DNA of 24,659 nucleotides from CAVRJC01 sp964505725 (GTDB lineage Bacteria; Actinomycetota; Acidimicrobiia; IMCC26256; DASPTH01): assembly GCA_964505725.1 (NCBI GenBank), contig CAZDJK010000011.1:1-24659 (forward strand), read 5' to 3'. Shown in pieces: positions 7,108 to 14,790 of this stretch (its first letter is position 1; each line of letters starts with the position of its first letter). Made by a program: the position numbers and the translations under genes. Under the pieces are notes generated by a model. That model made no database searches and had not been told where the DNA came from. It was given only the letters and a program-made list of their open reading frames with translations.

Positions 7108-7563
7108 TCAGCAGCAGCGGTCGGACGACTCCGGTGCGGCCGCGCAACACATCGCGTCCGCGCTGGGGTCGACCGTTCGCAACTCGCCGGGTGCCATCTC
7201 CACCTCACCCAACACCGTGTAGATCTCCCACGGCTGGCGATCGGGTCCGTCGACCCACACCTTGTCCTGTACCGCGTAGCAACACGCCACCTCTTCCTCG
7301 GTAGCCGTATCGAGTCCATGGCCGGCGAGCCGCGCTCGAGCGGCGCCGACCTCAGCGGTCGACCCAACCTCCACGCCGAGGTGGTTCAGGGTGCCCGGCT
7401 CGCCGTGCCCCTCGATGAGCACCAGCTTGAGGGGCGGTTCCGCGATCGCGAAGTTCGCGTAGCCCGGACGCACCTTCGCCGGCTCCGTCGCGAAGAGCTT
7501 CGTGTAGAAACCGATCGCCTCGTCGAGATCGGACACGTTCAACGCGAGCTGCACTCTGCTCAC
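7108..7563 (-). CDS. arsI: ArsI/CadI-family VOC metalloenzyme (candidate C-As lyase)
   Basis: 151 aa. The N-terminus MSRVQLAL and the segment RPGYANFAIAEPPLKLVLIE are the hallmark of the mycobacterial CadI/ArsI group. Fe(II) ligands expected from ArsI structures are present as Gln5, His61 and Glu113. The vicinal pair Cys94-Cys95 (VACCYAVQDKVWV) matches the site that binds trivalent organoarsenicals. A cysteine-rich tail with CC at 139-140 and a terminal CC could bind extra metal. Characterised ArsI enzymes break the carbon-arsenic bond of methylarsenite using oxygen, giving As(III); CadI is named for cadmium induction. First gene of the minus-strand operon, 86 bp from divergent arsR across a strong inverted repeat. 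Confidence 0.9.
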   Translation of the reverse strand: MSRVQLALNVSDLDEAIGFYTKLFATEPAKVRPGYANFAIAEPPLKLVLIEGHGEPGTLNHLGVEVGSTAEVGAARARLAGHGLDTATEEEVACCYAVQDKVWVDGPDRQPWEIYTVLGEVEMAPGELRTVDPSADAMCCAAAPESSDRCC

Positions 7564-7583
7564 CGCAGCCTCCCTACTGATAC

Positions 7584-7626
7584 ATTTGTGAGCGTCGATT
7601 GATCTACCTTCGCAAATCTATCGACG
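7584..7626. promoter_or_regulatory. Overlapping inverted repeats, candidate ArsR operator
   Basis: In the 86-bp gap between divergent arsI and arsR, arms CGTCGATTGAT (7593-7603) and ATCTATCGACG (7616-7626) match at 10 of 11 positions across a 12-base spacer. A second, offset repeat pairs ATTTGTGAG (7584-7592) with TTCGCAAAT (7609-7617) at 7 of 9 positions. ArsR/SmtB dimers bind AT-rich imperfect repeats of this type. The site lies where it could control both directions. Confidence 0.65.
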
Positions 7627-7649
7627 GATGTCAATGCAAAGGAGGAGCC

Positions 7650-8009
7650 TTGGCAGGGAACACGGAGGCAGCACCGCCCAACGGAGCCCTCTGCTGCCCC
7701 TCGGTCCTCGACGCTCCACTGAGCGACTCCGACGCCGCCGACCTCGCATCGGTCTTCGCCGCCTTGGGAGATCCGGTGCGCCTTCGCCTCCTGAGCCTCG
7801 TCGCAGCCGCCGAGGAGGTCTGCTCCTGCAACCTCGAAGAACCGCTCGGGCGTGCGCAGCCCACGATCTCGCATCACACCAAGATCCTGTCGGCCGCGGG
7901 ACTCATCGAAGGCGAGAAGCGAGGCCGATGGGTGTGGTGGCGGGTCGTGCCCGAGCGTATCGACGCCGTACGAGCCGCCCTCGAAGACCGCGCTCCATCG
8001 CGCGCGTAG
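7650..8009 (+). CDS. arsR: ArsR/SmtB-family arsenic-responsive repressor
   Basis: 119 aa from a TTG start at 7650, set by a near-perfect AAAGGAGGA five bases upstream; an earlier TTG at 7599 has no such site and would add residues inside the operator repeat. The winged HTH is clear: VFAALGDPVRLRLLSLV, then QPTISHHTKILSAAGLIEGEKRGRW in the recognition helix and wing. The N-terminal pair Cys15-Cys16 and Cys58 and Cys60 (VCSCNLEEPL) fit the As(III) site of the Corynebacterium ArsR type, which uses an N-terminal CC pair plus a helix-3 cysteine. As(III) binding should release DNA and switch on arsI-aqp-arsC and arsR itself. Confidence 0.93.
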   Translation: MAGNTEAAPPNGALCCPSVLDAPLSDSDAADLASVFAALGDPVRLRLLSLVAAAEEVCSCNLEEPLGRAQPTISHHTKILSAAGLIEGEKRGRWVWWRVVPERIDAVRAALEDRAPSRA

Positions 8010-8073
8010 CGATCTGCGGGGGCGACGGGTCAGCCCTGGTCTCGGTCGTATGGCGATCCGGCGTCGCCCCATG

Positions 8074-8091
8074 GCGCCGTGCCTTCGGCGC
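8074..8091. terminator. GC-rich hairpin between convergent arsR and usp genes
   Basis: GCGCCG (8074-8079) and CGGCGC (8086-8091) form a perfect 6-bp stem with a TGCCTT loop, inside the 141-bp gap between the convergent stop codons of arsR and the universal stress gene. A weaker GGCGA/TCGCC pair precedes it. No T-run follows. It could be a bidirectional terminator in a high-GC genome; this is a weak call. Confidence 0.3.
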
Positions 8092-8150
8092 ATTGTGGAC
8101 CCGCCTTGGTTGCGGGCCAGGACCGAAGGGCCATTGTTCCGGACCGCCGA

Positions 8151-8627
8151 TCATGCGTTGCCGCCACCTGGTTCGGTCGGCTCGCTGGGAGCAGTTCGAG
8201 GGATGACAAGGACGGGGCAATCAGCGAATTCGAGAACGTGGGCGGTGACGCTGCCGAGGTAGGGGGAGGACGGGCCGCGGCGGTCGCTGCGACCCATGAC
8301 GATGAGATCAGCGTTCCAGGTGGAGGCCTGATCGAGGACCTGACGGAACGGCTCGCCGGTGAGCAGCACCGTGTCGACGTCGATGCCGTCAGCTCGGGCC
8401 GCGTCGGCGAGGTGTCGGAGGAGGGCGCGGCCCGCTTGTTCGACGCGTTCGGCGGCCCGGCCATCGTGAGTCGCCGTGTCGAGGAGAGCACCCAGAGCGT
8501 GGTCGGCGGTGACGGCCACGAGGCGGAGTTGCGCGTGCCAGCCGGCGGCGAGGTCCGTGGCGACGCGAGCGGCGCGCAGCGCGGCGGGGGAGTCGTCGAC
8601 CGCGACGAGCACGCGTTGGATGGTCAC
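8151..8627 (-). CDS. Universal stress protein (UspA domain)
   Basis: 158 aa, one Usp domain. It starts QRVLVAVDDSPAALRAARVA, has the conserved strand ADLIVMGRSDRRG, and ends with the nucleotide loop remnant LGSVTAHVLEFADCPVLVI. Spacing of the glycines (G-x5-G-x7-GS) departs slightly from the classic ATP-binding G-2x-G-9x-G(S/T), so nucleotide binding is plausible but not certain. GTG at 8627 is chosen because it overlaps the V-ATPase subunit D stop as GTGA and has a GGGGGG stretch just upstream. The longer frame to 8762 is arginine/proline noise. It is therefore co-translated as the last gene of the ATPase operon, suggesting a role in energy stress or ATPase control. Confidence 0.93.
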   Translation of the reverse strand: MTIQRVLVAVDDSPAALRAARVATDLAAGWHAQLRLVAVTADHALGALLDTATHDGRAAERVEQAGRALLRHLADAARADGIDVDTVLLTGEPFRQVLDQASTWNADLIVMGRSDRRGPSSPYLGSVTAHVLEFADCPVLVIPRTAPSEPTEPGGGNA

Positions 8628-9256
8628 GATCCCCCCGATGCCAGCGGTGTGAGCGCGGAGCGCGTCCGGTCGTGGAGGCGGGTGCGGGTGAGCTCTTCGC
8701 GTTCGTGCTCGTCGAGCTGCAGCTCGAGGTCGCGCAGCGTCTCTTGGAGTTGGGGTACCCACCGGTCGCGGATGGCGCGCAACCGCCGTCGGGTGAGGGC
8801 GAGCTCGCTGTCGACGCGCCGCAGCGCCGTAGTGGCGGCAGCATGCTCGACCGCAGCTTGCATGGCGCGCCGGTAGGCGGTGGCGGCGGCCGCCAGCGCG
8901 GGCGCGCCGGGAAGCGACGGCGGTTGCGCCGGTTCAGAGCTTGCTTCGCTGGGGACTTCGACGCCCATCTCGGTGCGCCACACGATGCGCGCCTGCGCCG
9001 GCGGGATCTGTGTCGCGGCGGCCTGCAGGTCGGGGCGGGCGCCGAGGATCATGGCGCGCCGTTGCCAGGTCTCGGCGTCGCGCACGACCGCAGTCCAGGT
9101 GGTGCTCGTTTGTTCGGTGAGCGCGGTGAGGCGCTCGTGGTCGTGGAGGAGCGCGTGCTGCTTGCGGTCGAGGATCCCCGCGGCGCGCTCCGCGACGGCG
9201 AGCCGATCGAGGAGCCAGAGCCGCCCCGCGCGTCCGGGTGGGTGCCGCAGGTTCAT
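8624..9256 (-). CDS. atpD: V/A-type ATPase subunit D (central stalk)
   Basis: 210 aa, mostly helical. Subunit D is the long coiled-coil rotor shaft that turns inside the A3B3 ring. The N-terminal half starts LRHPPGRAGRLWLLDRLAVA, continues through ILDRKQHALLHDHERL, and the C-terminal helix TTALRRVDSELALTRRRLRA followed by VPQLQETLRDLELQLDEHER is the typical returning coil. Length is normal for the family. The start ATG overlaps subunit B's stop (ATGA) and the stop overlaps usp (GTGA). A proline-rich insertion near residues 102-118 falls in the globular middle region. Confidence 0.92.
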   Translation of the reverse strand: MNLRHPPGRAGRLWLLDRLAVAERAAGILDRKQHALLHDHERLTALTEQTSTTWTAVVRDAETWQRRAMILGARPDLQAAATQIPPAQARIVWRTEMGVEVPSEASSEPAQPPSLPGAPALAAAATAYRRAMQAAVEHAAATTALRRVDSELALTRRRLRAIRDRWVPQLQETLRDLELQLDEHEREELTRTRLHDRTRSALTPLASGGS

Positions 9257-10662
9257 GCCGGTTCCTCGCCGGTGCCCGGTTGGTAGTGCGCATCGAGCAG
9301 GTCCACCGAGAGCATCGAAAGCTCGCGGCGAGGAATCAATGACGTGACGGCCCAGGCGCGCGCCATGGTCTCGTCGAGGCTGCGACTTTCGTGACGGGCT
9401 TGGTAGACGAACTGCTGGTGGAACACGTCGGCGAAACGCAGGTACGCACGGTCGGTTTGCGAGAGCGCGGCTTCGCCGAGCAGCTCGGTGAGCTCACGGA
9501 CTTCGCGGGCCCGGGCGAGGAGTGCGACGAGCTGCGCGGCGAGGGGGAGGTGGTCGTCGCGGGTGCGTCCGGGTCCGGCGCCGCGGCGCATGAGCCGGGA
9601 GAGCGAGCCGAGCGGTTCGATGGGCGGGTAGATGCCGGCGGTGTGCAGCTCCAGTGAGAGCACGAGCTGGCCTTCGGTGATGTAGCCGGTGAGGTCGGGG
9701 ACAGGGTGGGTGATGTCACCGCCGGGCATGGTGAGCACCGGCACTTCGGTGACTGACCCGGTCCGCCCGTGGATGCGGCCGCAGCGTTCGTAGAGGGAGG
9801 CGAGGTCGCTGTAGAGGTAGCCGGGGTAGCCGCGTCGGCTCGGAAGCTCGCCCCGGGCGGCGGAGACCTGCCGGACCGCTTCGCAGTACGCAGTCATGTC
9901 CGCCATCACCACGAGCACGTGCCTGCCGGTCGCAAACGCGAGGTGCTCGGCGACGGTGAGCGCGACGCGGGGCGTCACGATGCGTTCGATCACCGGGTCG
10001 TCGGCGGTGTTGAGGAAGAGCACGAGCTCGCCGGAGGCGGCGCGCTCCTCGAGGGTGTCGCGTATGGCGGCCGCGTCTGCGTGCGTGATGCCCATGCCAG
10101 CGAACACGACGGCGAACGGCTCACCGCCGGCGTGGGCCTGTGCGGCGAGCTGAGTGGCGATCTCGAGGTGGGGGAGGCCGCCGACCGAGAAGATGGGCAG
10201 CTTCTGGCCGCGCACGAGTGTGGTGAGCGCGTCGATGACCGAGATGCCGGTGAGGATCGGTTCGTCGGGAGTCTCGCGGGCGGTCGGGTTGAGCGGCGCG
10301 CCGTTCACGTCGGCGGCCTCGTCACCAAAGACGGGTGGGCCGTCGTCGAGTGGGACGCCACGGCCGTTGCAGACGCGGCCCAGCCATCCGTCGCCGACGG
10401 GGATGCGCATGGGATGGCCCGAGAAACGCACCGCGGTGCGGCTGGTGGTGATGCCTGCGGTGCCTTCGAGGACCTGGATGACCGCGAGGTCGCGGTCTCG
10501 TTCGAGGACGACGCCGTGGCGGGACTCGTCATCATCGAGATGGATCTCGGCGTCTTCGTCCCACCCGACCTCGTCGACTCCTGCGACGACGAGCAGCGGG
10601 CCTTCGACGCGGCGAATATCGGTGTACTCGACGGGAACCGGGCTGCTCATCGGCGGCTTCAT
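9253..10662 (-). CDS. atpB: V/A-type ATPase subunit B (non-catalytic ring subunit)
   Basis: 469 aa. Subunit B alternates with A in the hexameric head. Family signatures: EYTDIRRVEGPLLVV at the N-terminal barrel, ISVIDALTTLVRGQKLPIFS, a degenerate P-loop region GGLPHLEIATQLAAQA instead of GxxGxGKT, then NTADDPVIERIVTPR and SRRGYPGYLYSDLASLYERC. Loss of the Walker lysine is normal for B. ATG at 10662 overlaps subunit A's stop as ATGA; a second ATG four codons later is an alternative. The longer frame to 10815 is a shadow of atpA. Confidence 0.97.
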   Translation of the reverse strand: MKPPMSSPVPVEYTDIRRVEGPLLVVAGVDEVGWDEDAEIHLDDDESRHGVVLERDRDLAVIQVLEGTAGITTSRTAVRFSGHPMRIPVGDGWLGRVCNGRGVPLDDGPPVFGDEAADVNGAPLNPTARETPDEPILTGISVIDALTTLVRGQKLPIFSVGGLPHLEIATQLAAQAHAGGEPFAVVFAGMGITHADAAAIRDTLEERAASGELVLFLNTADDPVIERIVTPRVALTVAEHLAFATGRHVLVVMADMTAYCEAVRQVSAARGELPSRRGYPGYLYSDLASLYERCGRIHGRTGSVTEVPVLTMPGGDITHPVPDLTGYITEGQLVLSLELHTAGIYPPIEPLGSLSRLMRRGAGPGRTRDDHLPLAAQLVALLARAREVRELTELLGEAALSQTDRAYLRFADVFHQQFVYQARHESRSLDETMARAWAVTSLIPRRELSMLSVDLLDAHYQPGTGEEPA

Positions 10663-12389
10663 GGTCTGGGCAGCGCGTCGAGGACCAGGTCGCGCTGTTT
10701 GGTGACGGTGTCGACGTCGGCTGGACCGGCTTCGTCGCGGGCGCGGACGAGGGGTGAGAAGTCGACCTCTTCGAGGAGCGACGCAGGGAAGCCCTGGCCG
10801 ATGAGCTCGAGGCAACGGTCGTGGACGGCCAGGATCGCATCGGCAAGCGCCGCTTGTTTTTGGGGCGCGGCATACGCGTCGTTGGGGCTGAGCGCGCTCT
10901 GCTGGAGCACGGCGTCGCGGATGAGCCGACCCGTGAGCAGCACGACGCGCTCACGCCCAGGCAGCGCGCTCATCCCCACCAGCTCGGCGATGGGTTGGAG
11001 CCGGTCGGCATCGGCGAGTAGTCCGGCGATGCGGGCGCGGCGATCGGGCCAGGTCGAATCGCCGTGGGCGACGTGCCAGATGGCGAGGGCGTCCGCGTCG
11101 CGGGCGAACGACGCCCGCCAGGTGACCGCGGGATAGTGGCGTGCGTAGGCGAGGTCACGGTCGAGGGTCCAGACGGTACGCACGAAGCGTTGCGTGTGGG
11201 CCGAGACCGGCTCGGTGAAGTCCCCGCCCGGGGGTGACACCGCGGCGATCACGGTGACCGATCCCTCCTGTCCGGCGAGGGTACGAACGCGCCCGGCGCG
11301 CTCGTAGAACGCGGCGAGCGCCGTGGGCAGGCTGGCGGGGTAGCCCTCCTCGGCGGGCAGCTCACCGCTTCGCGAAGCGAACTCGCGCAGCGCTTCGGCC
11401 CAACGCGACGTCGAGTCCGCGATGAGCGCGACGTCACGTCCCTGGTCGCGGAAGTACTCGGCGACGGTCATCGCCGTGTAGATGCTGGCTTCGCGGGCCA
11501 TGACCGGCATGTTGGACGTGTTGGCGATGATCACGGTGCGTTCCCACAGCGCTCGTCCCGTGTGCGGGTCCTCGAGGCTGCGCAGCTCGTCCATCGCGTC
11601 CGCGAGCTCGTTGCCGCGCTCGCCGCAGCCCACGTAGACGATCACTTCCGCGTCACACCACTTCGCGATTTGCTGGAGCAGCACGGTCTTGCCGGTGCCG
11701 AAGCCGCCGAGCACCGCAGCGGTCGAGCCTTTCGCCACCGGCTCGAGCAGATCGAGCACGCGCTGGCCGGTGACGAGCGGTACCGGGGTATCGAGCCGGC
11801 CCGCGTGCGGACGTGGTTGGCGCACCGGCCACTGCTCCGTCAGGGTGACCGGGATACCCTCGACGCTGGCGATCGGGTCGTCGGGCCCGTAGTCACCGGC
11901 GACGGCGACCCAGTCGACCGTGCCGGCCCGACCCGCCGGCACCGGCACCGCATGGACGTCGCCGCGTGCGTCCTTGGCGGTGGCGAGCACCGCGCCCGAG
12001 GTGACCGTCCGGCCGACTTGGGCGCGGGGCTCGACGCGCCAGCGACCCGTGACCCGGCCCAAGGCGCCGGGCGCAAGCCGCTCCGGTCCGCCCAGCAGTG
12101 GGCGCAGCAGCCCGTCGAACACGCCGCCGAGCAGCCACGGGCCCAACGCCGCGGACAGTGGACGGCCCTGCGCCCGGACGGGAGCACCCGGCCCGATCCC
12201 GCCCGTGTACTCGTAGACCTGCACGACTGCGAGCTCCTCGGCGAGGGCGACCACCTCGCCTTGCAGGCCGGTCTCGCCGACCTCGACGACATCGAGCAAC
12301 GCCACGGTGCCGGCCAGTCCCTCCACGTCGACGAGCGGCCCGTTGACCCGCACCGCCCGGCCGGCGGCGGCCCCGGCAGCCGTGTTCAC
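10659..12389 (-). CDS. atpA: V/A-type ATPase catalytic subunit A
   Basis: 576 aa, normal length. The N-terminal barrel shows RVNGPLVDVEGL. The A-specific non-homologous insertion lies before residue 220. The Walker A GGFGTGKTVLLQQIAKWCDA spans about 228-247, with catalytic-glutamate region GCGERGNELADAMDEL next. Then follow NTSNMPVMAREASIYTAMTV and IADSTSRWAEALREFASRSG. It hydrolyses or makes ATP at the A/B interfaces. GTG at 12389 is preferred over GTG at 12395 because it gives the GTGA overlap used elsewhere in this operon. Confidence 0.97.
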   Translation of the reverse strand: MNTAAGAAAGRAVRVNGPLVDVEGLAGTVALLDVVEVGETGLQGEVVALAEELAVVQVYEYTGGIGPGAPVRAQGRPLSAALGPWLLGGVFDGLLRPLLGGPERLAPGALGRVTGRWRVEPRAQVGRTVTSGAVLATAKDARGDVHAVPVPAGRAGTVDWVAVAGDYGPDDPIASVEGIPVTLTEQWPVRQPRPHAGRLDTPVPLVTGQRVLDLLEPVAKGSTAAVLGGFGTGKTVLLQQIAKWCDAEVIVYVGCGERGNELADAMDELRSLEDPHTGRALWERTVIIANTSNMPVMAREASIYTAMTVAEYFRDQGRDVALIADSTSRWAEALREFASRSGELPAEEGYPASLPTALAAFYERAGRVRTLAGQEGSVTVIAAVSPPGGDFTEPVSAHTQRFVRTVWTLDRDLAYARHYPAVTWRASFARDADALAIWHVAHGDSTWPDRRARIAGLLADADRLQPIAELVGMSALPGRERVVLLTGRLIRDAVLQQSALSPNDAYAAPQKQAALADAILAVHDRCLELIGQGFPASLLEEVDFSPLVRARDEAGPADVDTVTKQRDLVLDALPRP

Positions 12390-12886
12390 GTCCACAGCGT
12401 CGCCACCTCGGCGCCGAGCGCGTCCAGGGCGCGATCCGCGAGCGCGACGAGGCGGTAGTCGACGCGGCGATGCCCATCGGTGGCGACGACGCCGGGCTCG
12501 CCGTCCGGCTCGACCGTGATCGTGGCGCCGGAGCCGAGCTGGGCGGTGGCGAGCAGCCGCAGACGCTCGACCAGCTCCGGGTAGCTGTCCTCGTCGGCAA
12601 GGGCCCGGGCCGCTCTGCGGGCTTGGGCGCGCAGCTCGTCCAGCGCGTCCCGGCGCGCCCGCAGCACAAGCTGGCGGGCGTCGCGGCGAGCGGTGGCGCG
12701 CTGGCGGGCGAGCCGGTCAGCCGCCTCGCGAGCTCCGTCGACGCGGGCTGCCTCAACCAGCGCGTGGGCCTGGTTGCGGGCCCGCGCCAGCTGCTCGTCG
12801 GCCTCACGGTCGGCCCGGGCGACGAGTTCCTCGGCGTCCGTGTGCGTGTCGGTGAGCAGCGCGTCTCGCACCGCGTCGACGTTCAT
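12386..12886 (-). CDS. atpE: V/A-type ATPase subunit E (peripheral stalk)
   Basis: 166 aa. A charged, alanine-rich coiled coil (about residues 10-90: ADREADEQLARARNQAHALV and similar heptads) is followed by a small alpha/beta head with QLGSGATITVEPDGEPGVV and VDYRLVALADRALDALG. This is the layout of the E subunit that pairs with G/H to form the stator. It is slightly shorter than the usual 185-200 aa. ATG overlaps subunit F's stop (ATGA); its own stop overlaps atpA (GTGA). The composition is low-complexity, but position and C-terminal head support the call. Confidence 0.85.
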   Translation of the reverse strand: MNVDAVRDALLTDTHTDAEELVARADREADEQLARARNQAHALVEAARVDGAREAADRLARQRATARRDARQLVLRARRDALDELRAQARRAARALADEDSYPELVERLRLLATAQLGSGATITVEPDGEPGVVATDGHRRVDYRLVALADRALDALGAEVATLWT

Positions 12887-13098
12887 GCCGGCAACACCAC
12901 CCGCAACGGCCGCAGATCGTCGACGTCGCCGAGGGCGTCCGCGGCGGCGGGGGTCAGGATCACGACCGCGACCTCGGCGGGCAGGTTCGCCCAGGCACGG
13001 CGCACCTCATCTGCACTCTGAGCGGCGAACACGGCCGCGCCCGCCAGCGAGAAGCCTTCGACGCGATGGGACTCCCCGAGCGCGGCGATCCTGCTCAT
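12883..13098 (-). CDS. atpF: V/A-type ATPase subunit F (short form)
   Basis: 71 aa, shorter than the usual 95-110 aa F subunit. It keeps the Rossmann-like core: MSRIAALGESHRVEGFSLAG, then a strand VAVVILTPAAADAL and a closing LRPLRVVLPA. The C-terminal helix that in other species contacts subunits A and B and regulates hydrolysis appears to be missing. It starts 1 bp after subunit K's stop (TGAGATG) and overlaps subunit E by ATGA. Assignment rests on the motif pattern plus place in the operon. Confidence 0.82.
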   Translation of the reverse strand: MSRIAALGESHRVEGFSLAGAAVFAAQSADEVRRAWANLPAEVAVVILTPAAADALGDVDDLRPLRVVLPA

Positions 13099-13099
13099 C

Positions 13100-13522
13100 T
13101 CATGCCTTGCCGATGAGGATGATCGCGACGATGAGCCCGTAGATCGCGATGCCTTCGGCGAGCCCGACGATGACCATCGCGCGTCCGAAGATCTCGGGTC
13201 GCTCGCTGATCGCGGCGAGCGCCGCGGATCCCGTGTAGGCGACCGCGATGGCCGCGCCCAGCGACGAGCCCGCGACCGCGATCGCAGCGCCGATCAGCGC
13301 GTCGCCGTTCGTCGTGGACGCGTTCGTACTCGCCGCCGCGGGAGCGGCGGCCGAGCCGGCGCCGCCCATCGCGACGACGAGCAACAGCGCGAGCCCGCCG
13401 ACGAGCAGCAGCGCGTTCAGGATGCCGACGACGCGTAGCGTCGCACGGGCACGGTGCCGTAGGGCCACCGCGGTGACGAGCGATCCCAGGACGAAGGCCG
13501 GCATCGCGACCAGCCAGATCAT
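13100..13522 (-). CDS. atpK: V/A-type ATPase subunit K (proteolipid c-ring subunit)
   Basis: 140 aa with four hydrophobic spans: about 1-22, 28-53, 74-104 and 109-138. The last two form the glycine-rich c-ring hairpin: GAAIAVAGSSLGAAIAVAYT, then the loop SERPEIFGRA, then VGLAEGIAIYGLIVAIIL with Glu123 as the ion carrier. The glutamines used by sodium-type NtpK are not seen in the hairpin, so proton coupling is more likely (inference). The first pair of spans has no membrane acid and is joined by an Ala/Ser/Thr linker (about 55-72). Start ATG at 13522 has GAGGAG upstream and overlaps subunit I's stop (ATGA). The minus-strand frame upstream of this ATG is only a shadow of subunit I. Confidence 0.93.
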   Translation of the reverse strand: MIWLVAMPAFVLGSLVTAVALRHRARATLRVVGILNALLLVGGLALLLVVAMGGAGSAAAPAAASTNASTTNGDALIGAAIAVAGSSLGAAIAVAYTGSAALAAISERPEIFGRAMVIVGLAEGIAIYGLIVAIILIGKA

Positions 13523-14790
13523 GTGGACTCCTCTCGGACGAGGGGGATGTGCCAGGGGTGGAACGGGCGACCCTCGCTGACGAAGATCCGCGAGAAGAGC
13601 TCGTAGTACTCGAGCCGCAACGCCTGGACGCCTGCGACCAGTGCCTCGAGCGCGAACGCGGCGACGTGCCCGGCAACGAACACGGCGATGGCGCCGACCC
13701 AGGCGAGAATGCCGGCGGCCCAGAGGCTCGACGTCGCGTCCCAGACGACCTTCGCGATCGCCGCGTGCACGAGCCCGAAGGCGGCCAGCCGCGCGAACGA
13801 CACCACGTTCGATCCCAGGCGCAGGGTCAGGTCGAAGGTCTCGACCCCCGCTTGCATCAGCCCGGCGCCGCCCGGGCCGGCCTGGCTTCGCAAGCCCACC
13901 GCAGCCATCACCAATCCGATCGCCGCGACCGCGAGGCCACTGGCCCACAGCGCCGGCGTCGACCAGACCACGCCGCCTGCGACGAGCCCGAGCCCGACGA
14001 AGAGCGCGGCGCCCGCAATTCCGCTCGGGGCCCAGAGGGCACCTCCGGGACCACTCTCCCGCCACCGGTTGACGATCCCGATGCAATACGCGCACGCCAG
14101 CAGGCCCGCGCCGACCGCGACACCCGCGGCCAGCAGCTCCTCCGGGGAGTCGAGGGGGTCCAGCCACACGGTGGGCACCAGTCCGGTCGGACCGAAGGCC
14201 TCCCCGTAGAGCAGGCCGAACACCGCAGCCATCGCGCCCAGCGCCAGCACCAACGGCCACACCCGACGCACCCCGGCGAGGCGCGGGCTGCGGCTGCGGC
14301 GAAGCAGCAGCGCACCCGCGACGAGCAGCAGCCCGTCGCCGACGTCGCCGAACATCATCCCGAACATCACGACGTACGCGAGCGCGGCGAACCACACCGG
14401 GTCCAGGTCTCGGTAGGGCACCGTTGCGTACGTGTCGACCAACGGGCGCAACGCGGCGGCCGAGCGTCGGGCCGGGAGCGCGGTCGGCACATCTACCCCC
14501 CCGGGGAGCGGCAGCTCTACGACCGAGCCGCCCATGGGAGCGAGCCGTTCCTGCAGCGGCGCGACCGCCGCGAGCGGCGTCCATCCGGCCAGCGCGCTGA
14601 CCTGGTCCCGGGTCACCGTGGCTGCCGCGACCTGGTCGAGATCCGGCTCCCGTGCGTCACGCCCGTCCACGTCGGGCTCGATCGCGCCGCTGTCGGCGAC
14701 CGTGGCCAAGACGTCGCGCCACCGGCGCGCCGGCGCAACCACGGCGACGCGTTGCATGCGGACCGGCGCCGGCACCTCACGCCAGGGCAT
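13519..14790 (-). CDS. atpI: V/A-type ATPase subunit I (membrane stator, a-subunit homologue), compact form
   Basis: 423 aa, against roughly 600-660 in most bacteria. The cytosolic N-terminal arm (about residues 12-130) is reduced to under half its usual size. The membrane part is complete: YVVMFGMMFGDVGDGLLL starts it, NVVSFARLAAFGLVHAAIAK carries the essential half-channel arginine (Arg334), and the conserved end LRLEYYELFSRIF followed by GRPFHPW is present. It forms the ion path against the K ring and links to the stalks. ATG at 14790 overlaps subunit C by 14 bp; ATG at 14757, just before MQRVAVVAP, is a possible alternative. Confidence 0.92.
   Translation of the reverse strand: MPWREVPAPVRMQRVAVVAPARRWRDVLATVADSGAIEPDVDGRDAREPDLDQVAAATVTRDQVSALAGWTPLAAVAPLQERLAPMGGSVVELPLPGGVDVPTALPARRSAAALRPLVDTYATVPYRDLDPVWFAALAYVVMFGMMFGDVGDGLLLVAGALLLRRSRSPRLAGVRRVWPLVLALGAMAAVFGLLYGEAFGPTGLVPTVWLDPLDSPEELLAAGVAVGAGLLACAYCIGIVNRWRESGPGGALWAPSGIAGAALFVGLGLVAGGVVWSTPALWASGLAVAAIGLVMAAVGLRSQAGPGGAGLMQAGVETFDLTLRLGSNVVSFARLAAFGLVHAAIAKVVWDATSSLWAAGILAWVGAIAVFVAGHVAAFALEALVAGVQALRLEYYELFSRIFVSEGRPFHPWHIPLVREEST

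Noticed and set aside
9769..11136. A 455-codon plus-strand frame opposite atpB and atpA
   Set aside because: It is antisense to the two best-supported genes in the window and its Glu/Gly/Arg-rich product matches nothing.
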